Below, piece by piece: positions 1-6,970 of a stretch of 20,112 nucleotides of DNA. The notes under the pieces are model-generated. The model saw nothing but the letters and a program-made list of their open reading frames with translations. It searched no databases and had not been told where the DNA came from. Position 1 is the first letter of the stretch. The number at the start of each line of letters is the position of its first letter. The stretch spans positions 1 to 20,112 of the forward strand of contig CAZGMN010000031.1 of the NCBI GenBank assembly GCA_964526905.1, given 5' to 3'. Both the position numbers and the translations under genes were made by a program. Origin of the DNA: CAZGMN01 sp964526905 (lineage in GTDB: Bacteria; Acidobacteriota; Aminicenantia; Aminicenantales; Aminicenantaceae).

Positions 1-287
1 TGTTGAGAAAACCGTTTGAAGGCTGAGCGGGCATGGTTCCTTGACCGAAGGGAGAGGAGAGCGAAGCCTGAAACCGAGCGGGCTTTGCTGATTTGTGGCT
101 TGCCACAAATCGGTTGGGGGAGCCGAGGGGGTGTGTCCCCTCGGTCGCAGGGCGCAAGCCCGAGAAGGGGAGGCAGGGAGCCTCGATGGAATCGAGGCGA
201 CCGTCGGAAGGGGGAAAGCGAAGCTGTTCCCCCTCCGAGTAATCGCTGGGGCAAAGCCTGCGTGTTTTCGAGACACTCAGCCTGAGC
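1..287. other. Gene-free region packed with short hairpins
   Basis: I see no credible gene here; the plus-strand open frames of 80-90 codons are Arg/Gly-rich by-products of the repeats. What the stretch does hold is a series of inverted repeats: 90-99/102-111 (10 bp, 2 nt centre), 123-130/137-144 (8 bp, 6 nt loop), 150-153/158-161 (4 bp closing a GCAA tetraloop), 180-187/191-198 (8 bp, 3 nt loop), 205-216/227-237 (11 bp with one bulged A, itself enclosing the minihairpin GCGAAGC), and 262-267/271-276 (about 6 bp). A further 5-bp stem (283-287/293-297) spans the stop of the DUF362 gene. The region lies downstream of the minus-strand aminotransferase-DUF362 pair, so it could be a structured 3' region, a repeat element or an RNA. 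Function unknown. Confidence 0.6.
5..20 (+). repeat. 16-base exact repeat, copy 1
   Basis: The 16 bases GAGAAAACCGTTTGAA occur here and again at 6893-6908, both outside genes and in the same orientation. The match does not extend by even one base at either side. An exact 16-mer pair is not expected by chance in 20 kb but is not impossible, so it may mark the edge of a decayed intergenic element. Confidence 0.4.
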
Positions 288-1373
288 CTATTGCTCAATC
301 AACTCATACTCTAAGTTCCCGAGGCCGACCTCTGTTCCATGCTTGAGCTGAATTGACCAATCGACATCGTAGCCGGCCCGGAAGACATCCTCCCTGCTCC
401 GCTTGATGATCAAATCCACCGAAGCCTTGTCCACAGCCACTGGGTCGAGCGAACCGAGAATTCCGATATCCTCCACCACAGCCGGGCTATCCTTAGACAT
501 ACAGTCGCAGTCTTTGGTGACCTGCAGCAAAAAATTGATGAAGCCAATCTTTCCTTTGAAATGGTTCAAGATACTGTAAGCATACTCGCTCATCTTCTTC
601 TGGAACAAAGTAGAGTCAGAATCCCAACGGAACTTAACAGCCCCTGCCTTGCAGATGACAATACATTCGCCGCAACCGATGCACTTTTCATCCTCGATAA
701 CCGCCTTTTCATCTTCAAGGGTAATGGCCTGCGGCGGACAATGCTCAAGACAAACTCCGCATCCGGTGCAATTCTTGGGGTTAATCCAAGGCTTAACATC
801 TGAATGCTGCTCGAGCTTCCCGGCGCGCGAAGCGCATCCCATGCCAAGGTTCTTTACGGCACCACCAATTCCAGCCTGGACATGACCGGTGAAGTGGCTC
901 AAACAGATGAGCAGGTCTGAATCCAGAATTTCGCGGGCTATCTTGGCTTTCTTGACCAGCGGTAAATCAACCTGAAGCTCATCATCGTTGCGGCCGATTA
1001 GGCCGTCGGCGATGACAATCGGTACACCTGCTCCCTGCTCAGTAAAGCCATGTTTTCCTGCCAGATGAAGATGGTCAACAGCATTGGACCTCTGGCCGAT
1101 GTAAAGGGTATTGGAATCGGTTAAAAAAACTCGGGGAGTAACGCTTCTAATCTGATTGATCATCTTTCTGAGCCACTGAGGTTTTATGAAGCCGGTGTTT
1201 CCTTCCTCTCCAAAATGGATTTTAAGAGCCACAAAGGATTTTTTATCCATTTGCTCCTTCAGGCCGAGATTGAGGAAAATTTTTTCTGCCTTTTCAGCCA
1301 AGACTCCATCTCCATCCTCTCTTCGTGCGGGGATAAAATAAACCTTGCTCAACATCTTTCTTGGTTCAGGCAT
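288..1373 (-). CDS. DUF362 family protein with two 4Fe-4S clusters
   Basis: 361-residue protein of the DUF362 family with an inserted ferredoxin domain. Residues about 45-180 carry the conserved DUF362 core (HFGEEGNTGFIKP near 53-65; SHFTGHVQAGIGGAVKNLG near 159-177). Two classical 4Fe-4S motifs follow: Cys202/205/208/212 and Cys231/234/237/241. The C-terminal block around 289-320 (CDC...GSLDPVAVD) is also typical of the family. No signal peptide or membrane helix is evident, so it is probably cytoplasmic. The biochemical role of these proteins is not settled; electron transfer is implied by the clusters. The start is supported by GGAGG eight bases upstream, which sits inside the end of the aminotransferase gene; only 3 bp separate that stop from this ATG, so the two are co-transcribed and probably translationally coupled. 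Family certain, function unknown. Confidence 0.92.
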   Translation of the reverse strand: MPEPRKMLSKVYFIPARREDGDGVLAEKAEKIFLNLGLKEQMDKKSFVALKIHFGEEGNTGFIKPQWLRKMINQIRSVTPRVFLTDSNTLYIGQRSNAVDHLHLAGKHGFTEQGAGVPIVIADGLIGRNDDELQVDLPLVKKAKIAREILDSDLLICLSHFTGHVQAGIGGAVKNLGMGCASRAGKLEQHSDVKPWINPKNCTGCGVCLEHCPPQAITLEDEKAVIEDEKCIGCGECIVICKAGAVKFRWDSDSTLFQKKMSEYAYSILNHFKGKIGFINFLLQVTKDCDCMSKDSPAVVEDIGILGSLDPVAVDKASVDLIIKRSREDVFRAGYDVDWSIQLKHGTEVGLGNLEYELIEQ

Positions 1374-1376
1374 TCT

Positions 1377-2522
1377 TTATTCCTCCAGAATCGCCTTTGC
1401 CGCCCTGAGGCTTGACCCCACTTCAAACTTATAACCCAGAGATAAAAGGGTTCTTTCCAGAGAATCAAGAGCAAAATACACCTGGGCCGCTGAGAGATTC
1501 CCCATGTGTCCCAGGCGAAAGACCTTGCCCGCTGTCTGAGCCAGCCCGCCGGCAACCACGACTCCTTCCTCGTAAAGCTTTCTTCGAAAAGCCTGGTCTT
1601 CGATTCCCTGAGGATAATTGACAACAGAAAGAGTGTCGGCCAAAAACGGCTCTTGAGTGAAAAAAGAAAATCCAAGCTCAGTCAATCCTGCTCTGATGCT
1701 CTTGGCGAACCGAGCATGTCGAAGGAATCTCTTTTCCATTCCTTCCTCAAGGACGATTTGTGTGCTCTCGTAAAAAGCCCTGAACTCGTTGACAGCCGGA
1801 GTCGAAAAATATTTTGAGGGTTCTTTCATCACCGGAAGCCAATTGAGAAGGTCTGAATAATAAGCAGGAATTCTTCCCATTTTTCTTCGCTTTTCCATCG
1901 CCCTTTCCGAGACAACCAGAATGGCCAGCCCTGGAGGCGCTCCAAAACATTTTTGGGCTGCGGTCAGGATGATATCGATTCCCCAAGCATCCATTCTTTC
2001 CTCAATTCCGCCTGTGGCACAGACGCCGTCGACGATAAAAATAAGGCCGCGATTTTTCAGCAGGCGAGCATAATCTTTCAGAGGAGCGCAGGTTCCGGTG
2101 CAGGTATCGACATGGGTTGAAACCACGGCTTTATATTCCCTTTCAGAAAGCTTCCTTTCCAGCTCATCAGGGAGAACAGCCCTCCCCCACTCACTCTCGA
2201 TGAGGTCATGGTCCAGGCCGAAGCTCTGGGCAATCTGAGACATCCTCTTTCCAAAATATCCCTGGGAGAGGACAAGGATTCTCTCTCCTTTTTCAATCGT
2301 GTTGAGAAGGGCTATTTCCATGGCTAATGTTCCCGCTCCGGCAATAACGAAGGGCTCCCCTTTCTCACAAAAGACGATTTTTTTCAAAGCGGCCAGAGCT
2401 TCCTTCAATTCTTCCACCATCTCAGGCCCGACATGGGAAACCGTAGGCTGAGAGAGGCTGTTCAGGATGCGGGGATGAACAGGGCTCGGTCCCGGGATCA
2501 TGAGCAATTTTTCTTTCTTCAT
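1377..2522 (-). CDS. Class V aminotransferase (alanine-glyoxylate / serine-pyruvate type)
   Basis: 381-residue PLP-dependent enzyme of the alanine-glyoxylate / serine-glyoxylate / phosphoserine aminotransferase-like fold type I group. The N-terminal MIPGPSPVHPRIL (8-20) and AGAGTLAMEIAL (61-72) blocks match this group. Asp165 in VDGV is the expected PLP pyridine-N ligand and Lys191 in AAQKCFGAPPG the Schiff-base lysine. Arg336 in FRLGHMG is the expected substrate-carboxylate arginine. The length is normal for the family. Likely a cytoplasmic transaminase moving amino groups between alanine, serine or aspartate and glyoxylate/pyruvate; the exact substrate cannot be read from sequence. A GGAG lies about six bases before the ATG. 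It is first in a two-gene unit with the DUF362 ferredoxin protein directly behind it. Confidence 0.93.
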   Translation of the reverse strand: MKKEKLLMIPGPSPVHPRILNSLSQPTVSHVGPEMVEELKEALAALKKIVFCEKGEPFVIAGAGTLAMEIALLNTIEKGERILVLSQGYFGKRMSQIAQSFGLDHDLIESEWGRAVLPDELERKLSEREYKAVVSTHVDTCTGTCAPLKDYARLLKNRGLIFIVDGVCATGGIEERMDAWGIDIILTAAQKCFGAPPGLAILVVSERAMEKRRKMGRIPAYYSDLLNWLPVMKEPSKYFSTPAVNEFRAFYESTQIVLEEGMEKRFLRHARFAKSIRAGLTELGFSFFTQEPFLADTLSVVNYPQGIEDQAFRRKLYEEGVVVAGGLAQTAGKVFRLGHMGNLSAAQVYFALDSLERTLLSLGYKFEVGSSLRAAKAILEE

Positions 2523-2818
2523 TTCTTCTCCATATATCTAAAATTCTTTCTCATTTTCATCGATAGCAAGATATAAATCAAGAGCGTTGGCACAACAAGA
2601 AACATTTTTAGCCCGTTTTTTCATTGCTCAGCCTGAGCACGAATCCTTGTCCTTTCGCAAAAAAAATGCTTCTCAATAGGAGCCATGAATAGATTTGAAT
2701 CAGCAATTTTTGATAAGATAAGTCCGCTCGCGGCTTCGGCTTCTGCTGGCAATGACACTTGAAGCCTTACGTTTATATCAGTCATTATTTAGCTGATTAT
2801 TCTTAAAAGAGGATATCA
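2523..2818. other. Divergent intergenic region with a palindrome and a repeat relic
   Basis: 296 bp between two divergent genes, so it must hold both promoters; no strong sigma-70 consensus pair stands out for either. Two structures are visible. 2625-2639 is a 15-base palindrome, TGCTCAG-C-CTGAGCA, whose core CTCAGCCTGAG also occurs at 276-286. 2722-2757 (CTCGCGGCTTCGGC..., ending GCAATGACA) resembles a decayed copy of the GCTTCGCTCCTCGCAATGAC-type intergenic repeat common in many bacterial genomes; that resemblance is from memory. A purine-rich ribosome site (AGAGGA) precedes the plus-strand gene. Confidence 0.45.
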
Positions 2819-3919
2819 ATGAACGAAAAATCAAATCTTTTTACGCCAGTAAAGATCGGCGCGCTCGAAATTCCCAACCGTTTTGTCCGCTCAGCAACTC
2901 ATGACTTTATGGCAGCAGACGACGGCTCAATCACTGAAAGGCAGGTCTTGCTCTTTGAGAATCTGGCCAGAGGAGAAGTGGGACTGATCATCACCGGACA
3001 TGCCTTTGTCAGCCTGGGGGGAAAAGCCAGCCCGTTTCAAATCGGAGTCCATTCCGACAAGCTGATTGACGGCCTGAGCCGGATTCCCAAGGCTGTTCAT
3101 CGTTTCGCCTCGCGCATCTTTCTCCAGCTCTCCCACGCCGGGCGCCAGACAAAGCCAAGGCTCTGCGGCTGCACGCCTCTCGCTCCCTCTCCAGTCTATG
3201 AGCCAATCTACAAGGTCACGCCCAAAGAGATGAGCGAGCAGGAGATCAACGCGACAATCAACGACTTCATCCAAAGCAGTCGAAGGGCCAAGGAGGCGGG
3301 CTTTGACGGAGTACAGATTCATGTTGCCCACGGCTATCTTTTAAGCAGCTTTATCTCGCCCTACACCAACAGAAGACAAGACGAATGGGGAGGAACTGTT
3401 GCCAATCGCTCAAGAATTGTGGTCGAAATTATCAAGGGCATCAAAGACCTGTTGGGCAAAAGTTTTCCGCTCATCGTCAAAATAAATTCAACGGATTTTC
3501 TTTCTGAGGGATTAACTCTCGAGGAAAGCATCGAAACGGCAAAGCGACTAGAGAAAGCCGGGATTGACGCCGTCGAAGCGAGCGGAGGAATGGCTGAAGC
3601 CGGAAAGGGCTCTTACTGGAAAGGGCCTTTTAGCGAGGAAGAGGAAGGCTACTTTGTCGATAATGCCTCAAAAATCAAGAGGGCTCTCTCCATCCCTGTC
3701 TTTGGCTTGGGTGGAATCAGGTCCTTTTCGGTCATGGAGAAGATTATAGAGCAGGGCAAGGCTGACCTCATCTCCCTCAGCCGTCCTCTTATCCGTGACC
3801 CCTTGCTCATTCGTAAATTTCGCAATGGTGAAATAGAAAAATCAGAGTGTATCTCCTGCAATAAATGCCTTAACTTGAGGGGCATCAGCTGCGCTGAGCT
3901 CAAGAAAATAGGTCAATAA
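2819..3919 (+). CDS. Old yellow enzyme family NADH:flavin oxidoreductase with C-terminal Fe-S cysteines
   Basis: 366-residue FMN TIM-barrel oxidoreductase (COG1902 type). Recognisable blocks are the N-terminal LFTPVKIGALEIPNRFVRSA (7-26), QLSHAGRQ (103-110), the active-site stretch IHVAHGYLLSSFISPYTNRR (167-186, His168 and His171), the DEWGG following it, and the phosphate-binding SRPLIRDP (321-328). The tail has a cysteine cluster, Cys344-x2-Cys347-x2-Cys350-x7-Cys358, resembling the 4Fe-4S site of the 2,4-dienoyl-CoA reductase/enoate reductase branch, but tighter. The protein ends there, so the flavin/NAD domain of the long two-domain reductases is absent. Likely reduces an activated C=C bond in an anaerobe, taking electrons through the cluster from a separate donor; substrate unknown. 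An AGAGGA site precedes the ATG. It is a single gene, convergent with the next. Confidence 0.92.
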   Translation: MNEKSNLFTPVKIGALEIPNRFVRSATHDFMAADDGSITERQVLLFENLARGEVGLIITGHAFVSLGGKASPFQIGVHSDKLIDGLSRIPKAVHRFASRIFLQLSHAGRQTKPRLCGCTPLAPSPVYEPIYKVTPKEMSEQEINATINDFIQSSRRAKEAGFDGVQIHVAHGYLLSSFISPYTNRRQDEWGGTVANRSRIVVEIIKGIKDLLGKSFPLIVKINSTDFLSEGLTLEESIETAKRLEKAGIDAVEASGGMAEAGKGSYWKGPFSEEEEGYFVDNASKIKRALSIPVFGLGGIRSFSVMEKIIEQGKADLISLSRPLIRDPLLIRKFRNGEIEKSECISCNKCLNLRGISCAELKKIGQ

Positions 3920-3956
3920 AGCCGATAAGAATCGACTTCAGTCTCCTTGGCCAAAT

Positions 3957-6077
3957 TCATTTGTTCGAAGGAGGCTCTATGATTCTGTAGTTTGTTCCCT
4001 CGAAATTGATAACCATCTTCGAGGCCAGAGAAAGATATTTTGCGATTCCAGGCTTTTGAGAAATCAGCCGGAAATACTCATCTGAGTTGAACTGAATCTC
4101 TTTCACCGGGCTCCCCTCTTTATAATCGCTGTCTCGCCATTCTCCATCTTTGAGGTAAAAGGTCTTGTCTTCCTTGTAGCGGATCAGCTGAGAATCGACC
4201 TGAGATGCCAGGTCTTCGGCTTTTAACTTCTGGGAGGCTCTGGCTATCTTTATCGCTCCTGCTCCTGTCACTGAGCGGGCAGAGATAGCGTCTGCCGCTT
4301 CAGGAGCGGCCATGTCAAGGGATTGCCTCTCCTTCTCGGTTACGAGAAAAGATGTATAGGGAGTGACGATTCCATATTTCAAGCCCAGCTTTTTCACTTC
4401 ATCCACCAGCTCTTTCTTTTCACCATTGAGCCGGATCTCCTCAATTAAATAGCCTATCCTCCTCGTTGCCCAGAGCCGAGGCAGAAAGTTATAGGACTCA
4501 TCTTTGGTGAGTTTCTGTTCTCTGAGTGTAAACTTCTTCTCCTCCGGCCCGACTTTTCCCGAAAGGCTAACTGTCAGCGGCCCATCTCCTTTGTATTTTC
4601 CGACCAAGACCAGCTGTGAACCCTTAAAAAGGTCAGGCATGACTCTGGGATAGATATCCTTGGCTTCTATGCCCTGAAAATCGACTCTCAAATCCGAAAG
4701 AAGAGGGGATGATATTTTTTCATAGTAACTGGAGACGGCCACTTCCAGGTCCTCATCTTCACCGACATAGACCGAAGTGCCTCTGTTTTCTGAAGAGACT
4801 CTGTCCAAGAGCTCGGTGTTGACGTCATATCCAACGCCAAAGACAAAGATTCTGGCTCTCTGGGCGTTAGCAAGACTTGCGTTTTTCAATATCTCTGCAG
4901 TGCCGGTTATGCCGACTGTCGGCAGACCATCAGTCAGAAAAAGAATATAGTTAGGCCTTTCGCCAGGCTCAACCATCTTCAGGGCCTGAAGCAAGGCTTC
5001 ATTGATGTTCGTCCCGCCAGAATCTTCAATTTCATCCACAAAGCGCAGGGCCTTCTCTCTGTTTTCAACAGCGGCAGAAACAAGCTGAGGAGAAAAGAGG
5101 CTCACTCCGTCATCAAAATCAATCAGAGAAAACTTGTCCTTTTCGTCCAGATGATTGATGACAAAGCGCACAGCCTCTTTAGCCTGGGTAATCTTTTTCC
5201 CGCTCATGCTTCCCGAGCTGTCGACCGCAAAAATGAGGTTCTTATTCAGCACTTTTTCTTTTTGGCTGACATAGGAAGGAGAAGCAAGGAGCATGAAATA
5301 ACCTTCATTCAAGTCTTGCCAGTTCATGAAGGAAAGCCCGATATCATCTTTAGAAAAAGAATAATAGAGAATAAAATCTTTATCAGGCTTGATATTTTTC
5401 CCTTCAAAGCTGACCCTTGCTTGGCCTTCCTTTTCCTTATGAACAGAGACTTTATGGGAAGGGGAATAAACGTTGGAAAGAGGAACCGCGGAGTTGATTT
5501 TTACCGAGATTGAAACTTCTTCGAGAGGGCGAAGAGAAAATCTTTCCGTATTCAAGGGGTAAGCGTAGCGGACAAGGTCCTTCTCAGCCTTCAGGATTTC
5601 AGTGTAGGAGAGCTGGATTCTCTTCTCTCCCCGGGCAGGAATGGGATAGACCCGAGCCCGGAACATGTTGCGCCCGGCATATTCGAGAAGAGCAGGGTCT
5701 CTCATCCTGCGGACGATGTCCTCATAGACTCGCCGCGCCTGGTCCCTATCCAGAATTTCTCCTTCAACTTTTTTTTCTCCGATATACATAGAAAACTCGG
5801 AGATGGCTGCATTTTCAGGAAGGGGAAAAATAAAGATTCCTTCAATGTCTCGGGGATAATCGTTGATAAAAACCTGGTCGATGGAAGTTTTCGCCGCCTG
5901 GTTTATGATTTCAACATTCACCCGGTGGTATTTGACTGTCAAGGGAGGGATTTCCTCTCCCCGTCTTGGTCTGGGAATGATGAAGCCATCGGCAAAGAGG
6001 TTTACGGCAAGAAAACAATAAACGGAAAGGAAAAGAGCCAATAGAAAAATTCTTTTATACTGAAAGCTTCTTTTCAT
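3957..6077 (-). CDS. Exported VIT and von Willebrand factor A domain protein
   Basis: 706 residues. An N-terminal signal peptide (charged MKRSFQYKR, hydrophobic 10-28, cleavage likely near Ala29) sends it across the inner membrane. Residues about 40-165 form a VIT (vault/inter-alpha-trypsin) domain, including FIFPLPENAAISEF and the YEDI...DPALLEY segment. Residues about 278-450 form a VWA domain with an intact metal-ion-dependent adhesion site: Asp286-x-Ser288-x-Ser290, Thr356 in GGTN, and Asp383 in LTDG. A further region follows (about 455-600), then an Ala/Ser-rich linker near 595-615 and a small C-terminal domain. No C-terminal membrane anchor or sorting signal is seen. The domain order is that of inter-alpha-trypsin-inhibitor heavy-chain-like bacterial proteins, whose ligands are mostly unknown. 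A very good AAGGAGG precedes the ATG. Confidence 0.93.
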   Translation of the reverse strand: MKRSFQYKRIFLLALFLSVYCFLAVNLFADGFIIPRPRRGEEIPPLTVKYHRVNVEIINQAAKTSIDQVFINDYPRDIEGIFIFPLPENAAISEFSMYIGEKKVEGEILDRDQARRVYEDIVRRMRDPALLEYAGRNMFRARVYPIPARGEKRIQLSYTEILKAEKDLVRYAYPLNTERFSLRPLEEVSISVKINSAVPLSNVYSPSHKVSVHKEKEGQARVSFEGKNIKPDKDFILYYSFSKDDIGLSFMNWQDLNEGYFMLLASPSYVSQKEKVLNKNLIFAVDSSGSMSGKKITQAKEAVRFVINHLDEKDKFSLIDFDDGVSLFSPQLVSAAVENREKALRFVDEIEDSGGTNINEALLQALKMVEPGERPNYILFLTDGLPTVGITGTAEILKNASLANAQRARIFVFGVGYDVNTELLDRVSSENRGTSVYVGEDEDLEVAVSSYYEKISSPLLSDLRVDFQGIEAKDIYPRVMPDLFKGSQLVLVGKYKGDGPLTVSLSGKVGPEEKKFTLREQKLTKDESYNFLPRLWATRRIGYLIEEIRLNGEKKELVDEVKKLGLKYGIVTPYTSFLVTEKERQSLDMAAPEAADAISARSVTGAGAIKIARASQKLKAEDLASQVDSQLIRYKEDKTFYLKDGEWRDSDYKEGSPVKEIQFNSDEYFRLISQKPGIAKYLSLASKMVINFEGTNYRIIEPPSNK

Positions 6078-6195
6078 CTTTGTCCTCCTTAACCGCAGAT
6101 TAATTTCTTCTCATAAAGTAAAACCCAACTTCTATGAATAAAGTTACAAAATCTTCGTTCATAAAATCCACAGCTCATCGCTGAGGCCTTTGCTG

Positions 6196-6786
6196 TCAAC
6201 TCTGACTTTCAAGAATCGTTTTGATCCTCTCTTGAAGCTCGCCGACTGTGCGGAAGACTTCGGCGCTTGACGAAGAAAATCTCTCCTTATCCTCATTCAG
6301 GATGAGAACACAGGAAATGCCGGCTTCGCTTGCGGCCTTGATGTCAAAATGAGAATCTCCAACCACACAGCATTCCTCTCTTTTCAGACCCAATCTCTCA
6401 AGAACAGCAAGGAAGGGAGCTCCTGAAGGCTTCCAGAGGCCGCTCTCCCGTGAGATGACACAATCAAATTCCAGATTGAATTTCTTCAGCAGAAAATCGA
6501 TATTCTTCTCGGAGTTATTTGTGACCAGCGCTCTCTCCACTCCTTTTTCTTTCAAGAAATTCAAGAATTCAGCCATGCCTGGCTTGAGTCTGGCCTTCAT
6601 CGTCGCTTCATCTTCATATCTTTCCAGCACCTTCCACTTCTTTGATTTCTCCGGCTCTTCAAGACTGCTGAGAAAAGCGAGTATCGGCTTCCCCTCGGTG
6701 GCCAGCTCTGCTCTTATTTCGTTCCAGTCATAGGAGACATCAACCACCGTGCCGTCCATATCAAAGACCACTCCTCGCAATTTCAT
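6196..6786 (-). CDS. HAD-superfamily hydrolase (phosphoglycolate phosphatase-like)
   Basis: 196-residue cytoplasmic HAD phosphatase with all four motifs. Motif I is FDMDGTVVD, with nucleophile Asp9 and acid/base Asp11. Motif II is VTNNS (Thr89). Motif III is the lysine of KPSG (Lys119). Motif IV is GDSHFD (Asp144 and Asp148). A small helical cap between about 20 and 80 (subfamily IA, rich in Glu and Lys) would select a small phosphorylated substrate. The length fits phosphoglycolate or beta-phosphoglucomutase-like phosphatases, but substrate specificity in this family cannot be predicted from motifs. 118 bp separate its stop from the VIT/VWA gene downstream, so the two are not necessarily an operon. 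Confidence 0.92.
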   Translation of the reverse strand: MKLRGVVFDMDGTVVDVSYDWNEIRAELATEGKPILAFLSSLEEPEKSKKWKVLERYEDEATMKARLKPGMAEFLNFLKEKGVERALVTNNSEKNIDFLLKKFNLEFDCVISRESGLWKPSGAPFLAVLERLGLKREECCVVGDSHFDIKAASEAGISCVLILNEDKERFSSSSAEVFRTVGELQERIKTILESQS

Positions 6787-6970
6787 CTGAATTTTCCTCT
6801 TGTCAATGCCTTGTCTGTCTACTCAATAGCCTTTTTCAGAAGGAAAGTAAATAGAGGAAGCTCTTCCCATATTCGGGTCAGCCTTAATATGGGAGAAAAC
6901 CGTTTGAACAGCGCAGGAAGAGTGGTTCAAAACCTCCAGTCTGGTCCATAACATTGCTCAACATTCCCCC
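6787..6970. other. Intergenic region with hairpin and shared repeat
   Basis: No gene. A perfect 9-bp inverted repeat TCCCATATT/AATATGGGA (6865-6873/6886-6894, 12-nt loop) lies between two minus-strand genes. It could end transcription of the zinc hydrolase gene, although no run of U follows it. The second arm runs directly into the 16-base repeat shared with the start of the window. Confidence 0.45.
6893..6908 (+). repeat. 16-base exact repeat, copy 2
   Basis: Identical to positions 5-20, also outside coding sequence. Its left edge overlaps the hairpin arm at 6886-6894. A partly complementary TTCAAAACC lies some 20 bases downstream (6926-6934), so the repeat may itself be part of a decayed inverted-repeat element. 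Confidence 0.4.

Noticed and set aside
1..287. CRISPR array or tandem repeat
   Set aside because: The hairpins differ from each other in sequence and length, with no constant repeat unit or spacer length.
16..346. Two overlapping plus-strand open frames of 83-89 codons at the start of the window
   Set aside because: Arg/Gly/Pro-rich translation with no recognisable fold; they run through successive hairpins and into the end of the DUF362 gene.
5151..5791. Plus-strand frames of 120 and 93 codons
   Set aside because: They lie antisense to the VIT domain region, which has clear homology blocks.
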